64,000 nucleotides of DNA from Methylobacter sp. (GCA_030679035.1 JAUXTH010000154.1:1-64000), one strand, 5' to 3'. Shown: positions 9,754 to 19,509, counted from the first letter of the stretch. Numbers and translations are program-made. The notes: generated by a model from the letters alone, not told the origin.

Positions 9754-10131
9754 GTGACAACGAAAACTATCGTAAACCTCACTGCCAACTTTGAGCGCAA
9801 CCTCGAAAGCATAGAGACATTCCTTGTAGAAGCCGAGGCACAGCGTGCCTACGATACGCTGTTGGATGATTTGCTTTTTACCGTTATTCCTAATCTTGAA
9901 CGATTCCCAGACATGGGCAGGTCATTCATGAACCGTCCGGCTAGGTCTATCGAAGTGATTAATGCCGTTACGGCGTTGCAGGCTAAGTTACGAAACGGAG
10001 AACTGCGTGAGTACCTGTTGGCTGAATATCTGATACTTTATGTGCGCTACGATGAGACCATCTACCTGCTATCGATCAAACACCATCGGCAGCTCTCGTT
10101 TGATTTTATCGGTCACTGGTCTGCAAACTGA
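9754..10131 (+). CDS. RelE/ParE-superfamily toxin
   Basis: A 125-residue protein starting with GTG. It shows the RelE/ParE layout: two amino-terminal helices, NLERFPDMGR, then a sheet ending LLAEYLILYVRYDETIYLLSIKHHRQLSFDF (quoted in part: YLILYVRYDE, IYLLSIKHHR). The SIKHHRQ strand corresponds to the usual R/H-rich active strand. The preceding Phd-like gene is its likely partner. Whether it cuts mRNA or acts on gyrase cannot be read from sequence. Confidence 0.78.
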   Translation: MTTKTIVNLTANFERNLESIETFLVEAEAQRAYDTLLDDLLFTVIPNLERFPDMGRSFMNRPARSIEVINAVTALQAKLRNGELREYLLAEYLILYVRYDETIYLLSIKHHRQLSFDFIGHWSAN

Positions 10132-10266
10132 CTACAGTTCACTGTGCACAACTGATAATAGTGGGTAAAAAAACACTGCTCACTGCCGGTGGATTTTCTC
10201 AAGGGATTGGGTTATAAGTTACCGTCTTTGCTATTTTCTGTTAGTGGCAATCTAAGGAGCCAAACT

Positions 10267-10527
10267 ATGAACATTTCACTGTCCCCGCATCTTGAGAAAC
10301 TGGTGCAAAGCAAAGTTGAAAGCGGCCTTTATAACTCGGCAAACGAAGTTATGCAGGATGCCTTGCGTCTTTTGGAAGAGCGTGATCAATTACGCGAACT
10401 GCGGCTTGAACAATTAAGGCGCGAAATTCAGCAAGGGATAGACAGCGGCACGGCAACCCCTTTGGATATGGAAGCGATCAAAGCGCGAGGCCGTAAACGG
10501 TTTGCTGCGCAGCAAGGGGAAGGATGA
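10267..10527 (+). CDS. ParD-family antitoxin (ribbon-helix-helix)
   Basis: An 86-residue antitoxin starting MNISLSPHLEKLVQSKVESG. The ribbon-helix-helix motif with YNSANEVMQDALRLLEER (residues about 24-41) is typical of ParD. The start at 10267 has CTAAGGAG 7 bases upstream; a longer open frame from 10189 lacks one. The stop is 8 bases before the ParE frame. Its toxin is frameshifted, so ParD may now be an orphan antitoxin. Confidence 0.9.
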   Translation: MNISLSPHLEKLVQSKVESGLYNSANEVMQDALRLLEERDQLRELRLEQLRREIQQGIDSGTATPLDMEAIKARGRKRFAAQQGEG

Positions 10528-10534
10528 AACCCTG

Positions 10535-10823
10535 ATGCCGCGCTTATTGAAGCGCCCTGAGGCTGAAAGCGATCTTGACGAAATCTGGTGGTATATAGCA
10601 CAGGACAGCCAACACAACGCGGACATGTTTCTTGACCGGATTCAGGAAAAATGTCTGTTATTGGCCGAGTTTCCGCAGATGGGAGCGAACCCGCAATGAA
10701 ATCTGGGAAGACTTGCGTAGTCAGCCGGTGGACAATTATCTGGTTTTTTATTTTCCGCTTAAAGATGGCATTGATGTTGTCCGAGTTCTGCATGGGTCGC
10801 GGGATATTGAAAGCCTGTTTTAG
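10535..10823 (+). pseudogene. parE toxin gene, frameshifted
   Basis: The first frame encodes PRLLKRPEAESDLDEIWWYIAQDS and ends at a stop (10697-10699) just after FPQMGANPQ. The +1 frame then continues NEIWEDLRSQPVDNYLVFYF and IDVVRVLHGSRDIESLF to 10823. Joined near 10680 (FPQMG-RTRNEIWEDLR) these make a full ParE of about 95 residues. One extra base within ATGGGAGCGAA explains the break. It is either a real loss of the toxin or a sequencing error. Confidence 0.85.
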
Positions 10824-10890
10824 TTGGCTGAGTACCTTGACTGCAAATTATGATGCACTTTTTACCGTTTCAGTAAAATCATGTCGACCA

Positions 10891-11060
10891 CTACGGGTCT
10901 GAAAATGAGTTTAGTAAACGACCGCCGTAACTTTCGACATCGCGCACGTTGCGCGTGACTAAAGTCAAATCCCACTTCAGCGCGGTAGCCGATAATAAGC
11001 ATCGATAACCGGCAAGAGGGATCGGGAGTCGCCAGCAACAGTACCTCTCAGAGTTACGGG
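10891..11060 (-). pseudogene. Carboxy-terminal remnant of a VapC-type PIN-domain toxin
   Basis: The minus strand encodes LLSATALKWDLTLVTRNVRDVE then LLNSFSDP, the classic end of FitB/VapC PIN nucleases. Just upstream, the neighbouring frame gives SLLPVIDA; a single missing base in GATGCTTATTATCG (about 10998) separates the two, since LPVIDALLSATALK is the family sequence. No amino-terminal DxSV part or VapB partner is visible. A decayed toxin. Confidence 0.7.
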
Positions 11061-11154
11061 AAAGTTCCCTATGGGTCGAACTCGGTTTTTCACGAGTGGC
11101 GCAGTTCGGACGAAAGAGTCGGTCGCCAATTTCCTGTGAACGGTTGATCATCAT

Positions 11155-11388
11155 TTAAAAGCAGCTATTCAGTGAAAGTCATTGATCGGTTCCCACGAAC
11201 CCTTAATCGATGCGGGCTCCATCATAAAAGCCGCCTTAATGCCCATAAATAAAGGATCTGTTAAATGTATTATTTATATACCCCAAAAAGTACCCCCGCA
11301 AACTCAATGTTGCCCTCTTTAATATACCTAAATATGATTAGTGATGAGCTAAGTGCTCACGTCAATCTTGTCTTTTTTACATCTACGA
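11155..11388. other. Non-coding gap in the toxin-antitoxin cluster
   Basis: No gene or clear structure is seen here. It may hold the lost 5' part of the VapC remnant, but no motif could be recognised. Confidence 0.4.
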
Positions 11389-11739
11389 TTACTTCGGGCA
11401 AGGCCATTCTTTCGTGAGTGCAGCTTTAACAAGTGACTCGGCACTTGAACTCCATAATTCTGGATGCTCATTTAGGTATTTAGACACAACATTTGCAGCT
11501 TGATCTGAAGTGATATTTTGTGGACAAAATAAACCCGACCCAATAGTTGCGTCAACAACACCCATTACATAATAAACATAAGCCCCGGCATCATAGAGCT
11601 CCGCATTGTCTATATCACCGCTTTTATAGGCGGTTGACTTGTCGTGAAGCTTCTGGCCATTTATAAAAGCATTGAAACCAGCGTTAGCTGAGATTGGCAT
11701 CAGCATTGTAGCGATTAGGATTAACTTTGACGCTTTCAT
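11389..11739 (-). CDS. Rap1a/Tai-like exported protein
   Basis: A 116-residue protein with a clean Sec signal peptide (residues 1-20, ISANA). The mature part matches the Rap1a/Tai immunity fold: AGAYVYYVMGVVDATIGSGLFCP, then ANVVSKYLNEHPEL and a final PC (WPCPK). The two cysteines would form the conserved disulfide. In Serratia, proteins of this family neutralise type VI amidase effectors in the periplasm; no such effector or secretion gene is visible here, so the immunity role is an inference. A GGAG-like site precedes the start. Confidence 0.75.
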   Translation of the reverse strand: MKASKLILIATMLMPISANAGFNAFINGQKLHDKSTAYKSGDIDNAELYDAGAYVYYVMGVVDATIGSGLFCPQNITSDQAANVVSKYLNEHPELWSSSAESLVKAALTKEWPCPK

Positions 11740-11925
11740 TTTTACACTCCATGGTTTTTTTTGTTACATCAGTCAAGTAGCCGGAATAAGACGGTTCGAG
11801 TAGCTGCGAGAACTGGCGTTTCCGGCAAACACCCCCAATTTCGTCGGTCGCCCTATGTCTACAAGTCCCGTAGAATGCGTTGTACGTATTTTTACATCCA
11901 ATGCGCGCACACTGGCATGGTTAAA

Positions 11926-12288
11926 TCAATCCAGCGGGATAACCAGTTGCCGGACTTGTTCATGCAGCTCTGGCAAATCGGTGTGGATGGTTTGCCAGAC
12001 AACTTCCATGTCTATTTTGAAATAGCCATGCGCTAAGGCGTTACGCATTTCGTAAGCGAAATTAAGGGGTACTTCGGGGTGCTGATAAGCAAATTCCGGG
12101 TGATGGCATTTAATATTGTTGGATGCTTCGCCGATAATTTCAAAATTACGAATAACGGCATCTTGTGTTTTTTCATCTTGCAAAAATGCAACCTCATCTA
12201 AATCCTCGATGTAGCGATGAATGCGCTCAATCGCTTCGACAATATGCCCGAGATATTCCGGCAATCGTAGAATGTCAGCTTTGCTCAT
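11926..12288 (-). CDS. hepT: HepT-family RNase toxin
   Basis: A 120-residue HEPN protein (DUF86). The RX4H active site with following tyrosine is present as RNALAHGY (about residues 82-89), and the amino half has the helical pattern FLQDEKTQDAVIRNFEIIGEAS. It overlaps the upstream nucleotidyltransferase gene by 4 bases, the standard MntA/HepT (type VII) arrangement, in which MntA silences HepT by adding nucleotides near the RX4H motif. Confidence 0.92.
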   Translation of the reverse strand: MSKADILRLPEYLGHIVEAIERIHRYIEDLDEVAFLQDEKTQDAVIRNFEIIGEASNNIKCHHPEFAYQHPEVPLNFAYEMRNALAHGYFKIDMEVVWQTIHTDLPELHEQVRQLVIPLD

Positions 12289-12575
12289 ACCGGTTTAGCC
12301 TCTTGTAACACCAGGTTTCTGAATTTATCGGGGAGCGCTCTCGGAGTCAAGACATCCACAGCTACCCCAAGCAATTCTTTTAGTTCATAGCGGATAGCAC
12401 CAATATCCATCAGCGTGGTTTCCGGTGTAGGATCGACCAGCAAGTCCAGGTCGCTGTCTTCGGTGTCATCGCCGTGCAGTACAGAACCGAATACCCGCAC
12501 GTTTTTAACCCGATGGCGCAAGGCAATTTCGCGGATCGCATCGCGGTGGGTTTGCAGGGCTATTGACGGGCGCAT
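12285..12575 (-). CDS. mntA: MntA-family nucleotidyltransferase antitoxin
   Basis: A 96-residue minimal nucleotidyltransferase. The GSx10DxD motif is intact (GSVLHGDDTEDSDLD, residues about 30-44), with a later aspartate in VAVDVLT. It is the first gene of the pair and ends in a 4-base overlap with hepT. By family it transfers AMP to HepT. Confidence 0.92.
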   Translation of the reverse strand: MRPSIALQTHRDAIREIALRHRVKNVRVFGSVLHGDDTEDSDLDLLVDPTPETTLMDIGAIRYELKELLGVAVDVLTPRALPDKFRNLVLQEAKPV

Positions 12576-12708
12576 TCAGGATTCTCCACGGAAGTTAAAA
12601 CGGCAGGAAATTCGTATTTGGCAGTTTACCATAGCTTACGCTTTCATTAAGATCTCAAGTTCATAGGATGAGCTTCGCGAGTCGGGAAGCTGGAGCTTCC
12701 CAGACTGC

Positions 12709-13110
12709 GTTCCCAAGCTGGAGCTCTCATCGTTATACACAAGTGTCAAAATGCCTTTTTTGCAACCTGGAGGGTTGCCAGCCATTAGCCGGGGGTTGAG
12801 CGTAGCGACACCCCCGGTCAATGCGAAAAAAGCCACGACCCTGGAAGGGTCGCAGTCACCGTTTTGTGCAGCTGAGGGTTTTATTATGAGGGTTTTATTC
12901 GCACATGGCAGCATTTGAATTATTATAAATAAATTCAGTGCCTTAATGATACAGCTGCGACCCTTTCAGGGTCGAAAAATTATTATTGCCGCTACACGGG
13001 GGTGTCGCTACGCTCAACCCCCGGCTAACAGCTTGAACCCCGCTGGGGTTCCAAATGCTTACACAACGACTTGTGTATAAAGATGAGAGCTGGAGCTTGG
13101 GAACGAGCGT
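12709..13110. repeat. Large imperfect inverted repeat with nested hairpins
   Basis: Two arms of about 155 bases (12709-12862 and 12953-13110) are inverted copies around a 90-base spacer. The outermost part pairs CGTTCCCAAGCT..AGCTCTCATC and TTATACACAAGT with its complement at 13068-13106. Inside, both arms carry GCCGGGGGTTGAGCGTAGCG-ACACCCCCG and the hairpin CGACCCT-GAA-AGGGTCGCAG, and each has a variant of a GGGTT hairpin. Just outside is the palindrome GGGAAGCTGGAGCTTCCC (about 12687-12704). No transposase is inside; MITE-like. Confidence 0.85.
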
Positions 13111-13114
13111 AATA

Positions 13115-14545
13115 TTATCCCTTACTTTTAAGCTTAAGCGCCGCGCCATGCAGGGCTTTGGCGAGGGTAGGGTGGGCGTGAATGGTTCTGACCAAGTCTT
13201 CGCTGCTGGCGGAAAATTCCATGGCCAGCACGGCTTCGGCAATCATTTCGGAGGCTTGCGGACCAATAATATGAACGCCGAGTATGACGTCGGTGTCAGC
13301 GTGAGCAATGATTTTAACCATGCCTTCTGTTTGGCCTACGGCTTGAGCTCGAGCCGTGCCGCTTATCGGATAAGTGCCTATTTTGATGGATTCGCCCATG
13401 GCTCTTAAGGCTTGCTCTGTCTGGCCTACCCATGCAATTTCAGGGTCGGTAAAAATAACGCTGGGCAATAGTTCATAGTTGACGGGGTTGTGGATGCCTG
13501 CAATCTGTTCGGCAACAAACAGGCCTTCTTCTATGCCTTTATGGGCAATCATCGGGCCGAGCAAGGTCAGGTCGCCTATGGCGTAAACGCCGGGTAGATT
13601 GGTGCGGCAGTTTTCATCGATGTGGACATAGCCGTTTTCATCGAGCAGTAAATCGGCTTCAGCGGCGGCCAGATTTTCGGTATTGGGTTTTCGGCCGGTT
13701 GCAACGATGAGTTTATCGACACGCAGGGCATGAGTACCGTCATTATCCTGATATTCGACGGTAACTTTTTTACTGCCCTTTTTGGCTGAAATAACCCGTG
13801 CACCTAAACGAAGTTCCAGGCCCTGGTCGGTGTAGATACGGTAAGCCTCACGTGCAATTTGTTGGTCGGTCAGGCTTAAAAATGATTCCTGCGCTTCCAG
13901 TAAGATGGTTTCCGCACCGAGTCTGTTCCATATGCTGGCTAATTCAAGGCCGATAACGCCCGCACCGATAATGGCTAAGCGCTTGGGCACCGCGTCAAGG
14001 TTTAAAGCCATCGTGGTATCGATAATAAATTCGTTATCAATCGGAGCGCAAGACAAGTCGATGGGGGAGGAACCGGAGGCCAGAATAATATGTTTAGCTT
14101 CGAGTATAGATGAAGCTGTTTTGTCGAGCGGCGTGATTTCCACCAACCGTTCATTGAGCAGCTTGGCCTTTGCCTGTATGTAGGTGATTTTGTGCTCGGC
14201 GAACGAGTCGGCAATTTGCCGACTGAGCGTGTTAACGATGCTGTTTTTGCGCTGCATCATCTGTGGAATATCCACAGAAACTGCTTCTGCCCGAATGCCG
14301 TGTTCTTCCAGATTGTGGTTCAGCAATTGATATATTTTTGCCGATTCCAGTAATGCGATGGACGCAACACAACCGGCGTTGAGGTAAGTGCCGCCCAGGC
14401 TGACTAGGCCTTTTTTGTCGCACCAGTTATCAATACAGGCGATTTTTAGACCGAGCTGGGCGCACCGGATCGCGCTGGAATAACCCGCAGGCCCCGCGCC
14501 GATCACGATCACATCAAACGACGACTGCATGTGTTTTTTTGGCAT
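13115..14545 (-). CDS. lpd: Dihydrolipoyl dehydrogenase-like flavoprotein with altered active site
   Basis: A 476-residue E3-family protein (start 14545, two bases after the sucB stop; ATG 14530 also possible). FAD-binding (GAGPAGYSSAIRCAQLG), NAD-binding (GAGVIGLELASIW), second FAD (GVYAIGDL) and dimer domains are all present. The redox centre, normally GGTCLNVGCIPSK, reads GGTYLNAGCVASI: the first cysteine is Tyr (about residue 54) and only Cys 59 remains. The catalytic HPTLxE reads HPTLAK, so Glu is Lys. Both changes are single-base (TGC to TAC, GAA to AAA). It should not perform normal dihydrolipoamide oxidation; another Lpd may serve the complex. Confidence 0.9.
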   Translation of the reverse strand: MPKKHMQSSFDVIVIGAGPAGYSSAIRCAQLGLKIACIDNWCDKKGLVSLGGTYLNAGCVASIALLESAKIYQLLNHNLEEHGIRAEAVSVDIPQMMQRKNSIVNTLSRQIADSFAEHKITYIQAKAKLLNERLVEITPLDKTASSILEAKHIILASGSSPIDLSCAPIDNEFIIDTTMALNLDAVPKRLAIIGAGVIGLELASIWNRLGAETILLEAQESFLSLTDQQIAREAYRIYTDQGLELRLGARVISAKKGSKKVTVEYQDNDGTHALRVDKLIVATGRKPNTENLAAAEADLLLDENGYVHIDENCRTNLPGVYAIGDLTLLGPMIAHKGIEEGLFVAEQIAGIHNPVNYELLPSVIFTDPEIAWVGQTEQALRAMGESIKIGTYPISGTARAQAVGQTEGMVKIIAHADTDVILGVHIIGPQASEMIAEAVLAMEFSASSEDLVRTIHAHPTLAKALHGAALKLKSKG

Positions 14546-14547
14546 AG

Positions 14548-15771
14548 TTATATGTTCAGCAACAGGTGAGCGGGCGCTTCCAGGCATTCTTTGATGGTGA
14601 CTAAAAACTGCACAGCCTCGCGGCCGTCAACCAGTCGATGATCGTACGATAACGCCAGGTACATGATCGGTCGGATAACAATCTGTCCGTTTTCAACGAC
14701 GGGCCGCTCCTTGATCGCATGCATGCCTAAGATTGCGCATTGCGGCGGATTGAGTATCGGCGTGGACAGCATCGAGCCGAATATGCCGCCGTTGGTAATG
14801 GTGAAGGTGCCGCCTTTTAAGTCATCGTAAGTCAAGGTGCCGTTTTTGGTTTTTGCGCCGAAATCGACGATGCTTTGTTCGATGCCGGCAAAATCAAGTT
14901 GATCCGCATCGCGCAATACCGGCACAATCAGGCCGCGCTCGGTGCTGACCGCAATGCCGATGTCGTAGTAGCCGTGATAGATAATGTCGTTATCGTCGAT
15001 GGAGGCGTTGATCGCCGGGAAGCGCTTTAAAGCCTCGATAGACGCTTTGACAAAGAACGACATGAAGCCCAGTTTGACATGATGTTTTTGTTCGAAGCGC
15101 TCTTTGTACTGGTTGCGAAGATCGATCACGTTCTGCATGTTGACCTCGTTAAACGTGGTCAGCATCGCCGCATTTTGTTGTGCCTGCAACAGGCGCTCGG
15201 CCACTTTGGCCCTTAGCCGGGTCATCGGCACACGCTGTTCCGGGCGTAGACTTGAACTGGGCATGGCGGTTACAGCGGATTCGGTTTCTTTAGGCATTGT
15301 CGCTTGGACTTTGGCTGCCGGGACTATGAGCTGAGCTTCCTGCAAGGTTTTTTTATGCAGATAATCCATCACGTCGGTTTTAGTCAGGCGGCCGTCTTTT
15401 CCCGAGCCTTTGATCACAGAAGGGTCCAGTGCATTTTCAGCGATTAACCGGCGTACTGAAGGGCTTAACGGTATGTCGGATTCTTCCTGCTCGGGTTCAG
15501 CGGTAGTCGCTGTTGTCGGACTTGCCTCCACGGCTTGGGGTTCCAGCAAGGCCAGTACTTCGCCGCCGACCACAATGGCGCCATCGTTTTTTAGGATTTT
15601 GCCGAGGATGCCGGATTCCGGCGCAGGAACTTCAAGCACCACTTTGTCCGTTTCAAGGTCGACGAGATTTTCGTTCTTGATAACGGTGTCGCCGGGCTGT
15701 TTATGCCAAGTGATCAGCGTTGCATCGGAAACGGATTCGGGTAGGTTCGGAACTAGGACTTCAATGCTCAT
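14548..15771 (-). CDS. sucB: Dihydrolipoyllysine-residue succinyltransferase (E2 of 2-oxoglutarate dehydrogenase)
   Basis: A 407-residue E2 core protein of the TCA cycle. One lipoyl domain has the lipoylated lysine in ETDKVVLEV (about residue 43). An E1/E3-binding domain follows ([15 protein letters not shown], about 112-147), then a flexible linker and the acyltransferase domain with catalytic [11 protein letters not shown] near residue 380. All catalytic positions look intact. It lies 2 bases after sucA and 2 before lpd, so the three are co-transcribed from right to left. Confidence 0.96.
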   Translation of the reverse strand: MSIEVLVPNLPESVSDATLITWHKQPGDTVIKNENLVDLETDKVVLEVPAPESGILGKILKNDGAIVVGGEVLALLEPQAVEASPTTATTAEPEQEESDIPLSPSVRRLIAENALDPSVIKGSGKDGRLTKTDVMDYLHKKTLQEAQLIVPAAKVQATMPKETESAVTAMPSSSLRPEQRVPMTRLRAKVAERLLQAQQNAAMLTTFNEVNMQNVIDLRNQYKERFEQKHHVKLGFMSFFVKASIEALKRFPAINASIDDNDIIYHGYYDIGIAVSTERGLIVPVLRDADQLDFAGIEQSIVDFGAKTKNGTLTYDDLKGGTFTITNGGIFGSMLSTPILNPPQCAILGMHAIKERPVVENGQIVIRPIMYLALSYDHRLVDGREAVQFLVTIKECLEAPAHLLLNI

Positions 15772-15773
15772 TG

Positions 15774-18599
15774 TTATTTTCCTGAAGGTTTGCCGTAAAG
15801 GGCCGATTGAACGACTGCTTTTTGTTGTTCGATATGGACGCGGAAATTGCCTACCGCAGGTGCTGCCGAGGCTTCGCGACCGGCATAAGTCACGTTGATT
15901 TTGGGGCTGAGATTGTCGCTAAAATGGTGTTTGGACTGATACCATGCGCCTTGATTCTGGGGTTCTTCCTGGCACCAGATGAACTCTTTGAGTAGCGGGT
16001 ATCTGCCGACTTCGGCTCTAAACAATTCATCGGGGAAAGGATAGAGTTGTTCTATGCGGGCAATAGCGACGTGTTTTAGCTCGTCCAGACGACGCGCTTC
16101 CAGCAGTTCGTAATAGACTTTGCCGGCACACATGATCAGACGGGTCACTTTTTTGGGATTGATGTCATCCTGCTCGCCGATGACGGGCAGGAACCGGCCG
16201 TCAGTTAAATCCTCCAGTGTGGAAATCGCAAGCTTATGCCGCAGCAAACTCTTGGGGCTCATGACGATCAACGGTTTCCGATATGGACGCAGCATCTGAC
16301 GGCGTAGCAAGTGGAATATTTGCGCAGGCGTAGTCGGGCTGCAAACCTGGATGTTATGTTCGGCGCACAGTTGCAGATAGCGCTCCAGCCGCGCGGAGGA
16401 GTGTTCCGGCCCCTGGCCTTCAAAACCGTGCGGCAGCAACAACACCAGATTGCATAGGCGGCCCCATTTGGTTTCGCCGGAACTGATAAATTGGTCGATA
16501 ACCACTTGTGCGCCATTGGCAAAATCGCCGAATTGCGCTTCCCAGACAACCAGAGTGTTCGGCATCGTCGTGCTGTAGCCGTATTCGAAACCTAATACGC
16601 CCGCTTCGGAAAGCAGGGAGTCGAAAACTTGCGCATTGCCCTGGTCTTTGTCCAGGTGCTTGATCGGCGTATAGGTTTTATTATGCAGTTGATTATGCAG
16701 AACGGCATGGCGATGCACAAAGGTGCCGCGACCGACATCCTGCCCGGTCAAACGTACATGGTATTTTTCCATCAGCAGTGTCGCATAGGCCATGTTTTCG
16801 GCAAAACCCCAGTCCAGAGGCATGGCTCCTGCCGCCATTTTACGGCGGTTTTCCATGACTTTGGCGACTCTGGGATGCATTTCAAAGCCGGTCGGCAATC
16901 GCTGCATCCTGTCGTTGCAAAAACGCAGGCGATCCATGGATACCGAAGTGTTGCAGGTCGACTTCCAGTCGCTGTCCAGGAATTCATTCCATTGGTTGGT
17001 GTAAGGGTAAGGGCCGTCGGTTAAGACAGGCCTGGAAACAACTTCACCGGCTTCGAGTAGTTTCTGGTAGTTTTGTTCCAGCTCGGTGGCTTGTTCATCG
17101 GTGATCAGGCCGGATTTAATCAGTTTTTCGGCGTAAAGCTTCCGCGTCGTCTTCAGTTTGCGGATTTTCTTGTACATCAAGGGTTGGGTGGCCGAAGGCT
17201 CGTCGGCTTCATTATGCCCAAGCCTGCGATAGCAAATAAGGTCGATCACCACATCCTTGTTAAACGTTATCCGGTAATCCAGCGCCAGTTTGGTGACAAA
17301 GATAACCGCGTCGGGATCATCGCCGTTGACATGAAAAACCGGGGCCTGGATCATGCTGGCCACATCGGTGCAATAAAGCGTGGAGCGTGCATCCTTCGGG
17401 TTGCTGGTGGTAAAACCGATTTGATTGTTGATGACGATGTGTACGGTTCCGCCGGTCGAAAAAGCGCGGGTTTGCGACATGTTCAGGGTTTCCATGATGA
17501 TGCCTTGGCCGGAAAAGGCTGCATCACCGTGGATTAATATCGGGATGACCGTGTTTTTGCCGTTTTTACCGGCCCTGTCCTGACGGGCCTTGACCGAGCC
17601 TTCAACCACCGGATTGATGATTTCCAGATGCGATGGGTTGAATGCCAAGGTCAAATGAACCGGGCCTCCGGGCGTGCTAATGTCGGATGAAAAGCCCATG
17701 TGATATTTTACATCGCCGCTGCTGACGCCCGGTGAGAGTGGCGAAGTGCCGGCAAATTCATTAAACAGGCTGGAAGGACTTTTACCCAGAATGTTGACCA
17801 GCACATTTAAGCGGCCACGATGCGCCATGCCGATCACAATTTCATTAACGCCTTTTGTCCCGAACCCTTGAATCAATTCATCCAAAATAGGGATCAGTGA
17901 TTCGCCGCCTTCCAGCGAAAAACGCTTTTGGCCGACAAATCGATTGTGTAAATGGCTTTCTATGCCTTCGGCGGCAGTCAGTAGCTTTAGCAGCCAGTGT
18001 TTTTTTTCAGGCTCCAGTTCCAAGTTGGTTTTAGAGCTTTCCAGGCGGTTTATTATCCAACGCCTGATTTGAGTATCGACGATGTGCATGTATTCGGAGC
18101 CGATGTTGCCACAGTAAATTTCTTGCAGATTGGCGATAATGTCGCGCAAAGGCAGCCGGTCAGTGCCATAAAGCGCGCCGGTGTCGAACAGGGTGTCCAT
18201 GTCAGGCTCGGAAAGGCCGTAATAAGCGGGATCCATATCGGCAGGGGGGGGCAAGGTTTTCCCCAGTGGATTATTATTGGCAATCTGATGTCCGCGAACC
18301 CGGTAATGATTAATCAGCCGGGCGACTGCTGATTGTTTTTTGACGCTTTCTTCGGTAAAACCTTGTAATTTTGCCAGTCTGCCTTGGGATTTAAGCGCAA
18401 GTTGCGCAAAGCGTTCTACGACAGCGCTGTGAGGCGTCTCAAAATCAGCGCCGTTGTGAATTTCACTGAATTTTTCTTGCCAACTGGGTTCAACCGAGTC
18501 AGGGTCTTCCAGGAATCGTTCATATAAGTTTTCAACAAAGCCGGCATTGCTGCCATAAAGGGAGGAAGAATCTTGAAAAAGTTTAAGCAGCTTACTCAT
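15774..18599 (-). CDS. sucA: 2-oxoglutarate dehydrogenase E1 component
   Basis: A 941-residue thiamine diphosphate enzyme that decarboxylates 2-oxoglutarate and passes the succinyl group to SucB. Seen are the amino-terminal E1o helix ([16 protein letters not shown]), the substrate region [11 protein letters not shown], the ThDP motif GDAAFSGQG with NNQIGFTTS, and the carboxy domain [20 protein letters not shown] (quoted within limits). Length matches E. coli SucA (933). First gene of the operon. Many gammaproteobacterial methanotrophs are described as having little flux through this step, which makes the damaged downstream lpd notable. Confidence 0.97.
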   Translation of the reverse strand: MSKLLKLFQDSSSLYGSNAGFVENLYERFLEDPDSVEPSWQEKFSEIHNGADFETPHSAVVERFAQLALKSQGRLAKLQGFTEESVKKQSAVARLINHYRVRGHQIANNNPLGKTLPPPADMDPAYYGLSEPDMDTLFDTGALYGTDRLPLRDIIANLQEIYCGNIGSEYMHIVDTQIRRWIINRLESSKTNLELEPEKKHWLLKLLTAAEGIESHLHNRFVGQKRFSLEGGESLIPILDELIQGFGTKGVNEIVIGMAHRGRLNVLVNILGKSPSSLFNEFAGTSPLSPGVSSGDVKYHMGFSSDISTPGGPVHLTLAFNPSHLEIINPVVEGSVKARQDRAGKNGKNTVIPILIHGDAAFSGQGIIMETLNMSQTRAFSTGGTVHIVINNQIGFTTSNPKDARSTLYCTDVASMIQAPVFHVNGDDPDAVIFVTKLALDYRITFNKDVVIDLICYRRLGHNEADEPSATQPLMYKKIRKLKTTRKLYAEKLIKSGLITDEQATELEQNYQKLLEAGEVVSRPVLTDGPYPYTNQWNEFLDSDWKSTCNTSVSMDRLRFCNDRMQRLPTGFEMHPRVAKVMENRRKMAAGAMPLDWGFAENMAYATLLMEKYHVRLTGQDVGRGTFVHRHAVLHNQLHNKTYTPIKHLDKDQGNAQVFDSLLSEAGVLGFEYGYSTTMPNTLVVWEAQFGDFANGAQVVIDQFISSGETKWGRLCNLVLLLPHGFEGQGPEHSSARLERYLQLCAEHNIQVCSPTTPAQIFHLLRRQMLRPYRKPLIVMSPKSLLRHKLAISTLEDLTDGRFLPVIGEQDDINPKKVTRLIMCAGKVYYELLEARRLDELKHVAIARIEQLYPFPDELFRAEVGRYPLLKEFIWCQEEPQNQGAWYQSKHHFSDNLSPKINVTYAGREASAAPAVGNFRVHIEQQKAVVQSALYGKPSGK

Positions 18600-18756
18600 T
18601 ATGAATGTCCAATTTATTCTGCAAGGATTTTGTCTTTGTCTGAACTCTTAAGTAGTATATACCAAGATTTAGCGTGCTCTCTGACTAAAATGTGCGGTAC
18701 TTGGGTAGTAAAGGCACGCTAAATGTTTTCACCTAAACTAGGGTCGATGCGATTTT

Positions 18757-19509
18757 ATGACAGACAAAAGAAATATTGTAATTAAAGTTAGCTATCCGGT
18801 AGCAGGAAAAGCGACTGAGAACGCGGCGCCAAAGATGGTAACGGAATGGAATGTTAAAAGGATTTTGCTTGCTGCCGGAGTGTTGGTTTTAATGTTAGCG
18901 GCACTGATTTATGGTATTAGCAATGATACGGAAAAGTCCGATGTAGATAATGCTGCGCTGCTAGGTAATGCGATAGATAAATCGGCAACGCCGCTGGTTG
19001 AGGCAAAGGAAACTGAGACCCAAAACTTGGATATACCCAAACAGGTAGTTGCTGAAACCAACTCCTTAGTTAAGTCGAAAAATGAACCCAATAAGAAAAT
19101 CGTCAGTATTCCAGTTAAGGAGGTTATAAAAAAACAACCCAAAGAAAAAGTTATTAAAGAGAGTGGATATTCAAAGGCTAATCCAAATGTGCCGAGAGCA
19201 TTATTAACTTATGCAATTAATAATAAAGAGCCAGCAGGTGAAGTAGTGAAGAGCGTGGACGTTAGTCATAAAAAACCGGTATGGCTTTATTATTTTACTG
19301 AATTAAAGGCTATGAAAGGCAGCAGGGTTTATCATGAGTGGTCGAAAAATGGTGCGATTATTTCCAGGAAGGAGTTGATTATATCGGACGATACATGGCG
19401 CACATCGAGCCGCAAGTTATTGTCGGATTCTGATAAAGGTAACTGGACTGTAAGGCTGGTTGATAAAAACGGCCGGTTATTAAACGAGAAAAATTTTAAG
19501 GTTGAATAG
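18757..19509 (+). CDS. DUF2914 membrane-anchored protein
   Basis: A 250-residue protein divergent from sucA. One membrane helix lies at about residues 34-51 (LAAGVLVLMLAALIYGI), then a Lys/Glu-rich linker to about 145, and a carboxy-terminal DUF2914 domain (VWLYYFTELKAMKGSRVYHEW, split: YYFTELKAMKG and VYHEWSKNG; then GNWTVRLVDKNGRLL). The orientation places the domain in the periplasm. Function is unknown. Confidence 0.8.
   Translation: MTDKRNIVIKVSYPVAGKATENAAPKMVTEWNVKRILLAAGVLVLMLAALIYGISNDTEKSDVDNAALLGNAIDKSATPLVEAKETETQNLDIPKQVVAETNSLVKSKNEPNKKIVSIPVKEVIKKQPKEKVIKESGYSKANPNVPRALLTYAINNKEPAGEVVKSVDVSHKKPVWLYYFTELKAMKGSRVYHEWSKNGAIISRKELIISDDTWRTSSRKLLSDSDKGNWTVRLVDKNGRLLNEKNFKVE

Noticed and set aside
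12636-13242. Open frames of about 90-100 codons within the large inverted repeat
   Set aside because: They follow hairpin repeats and have no start signals; the fold explains the sequence.
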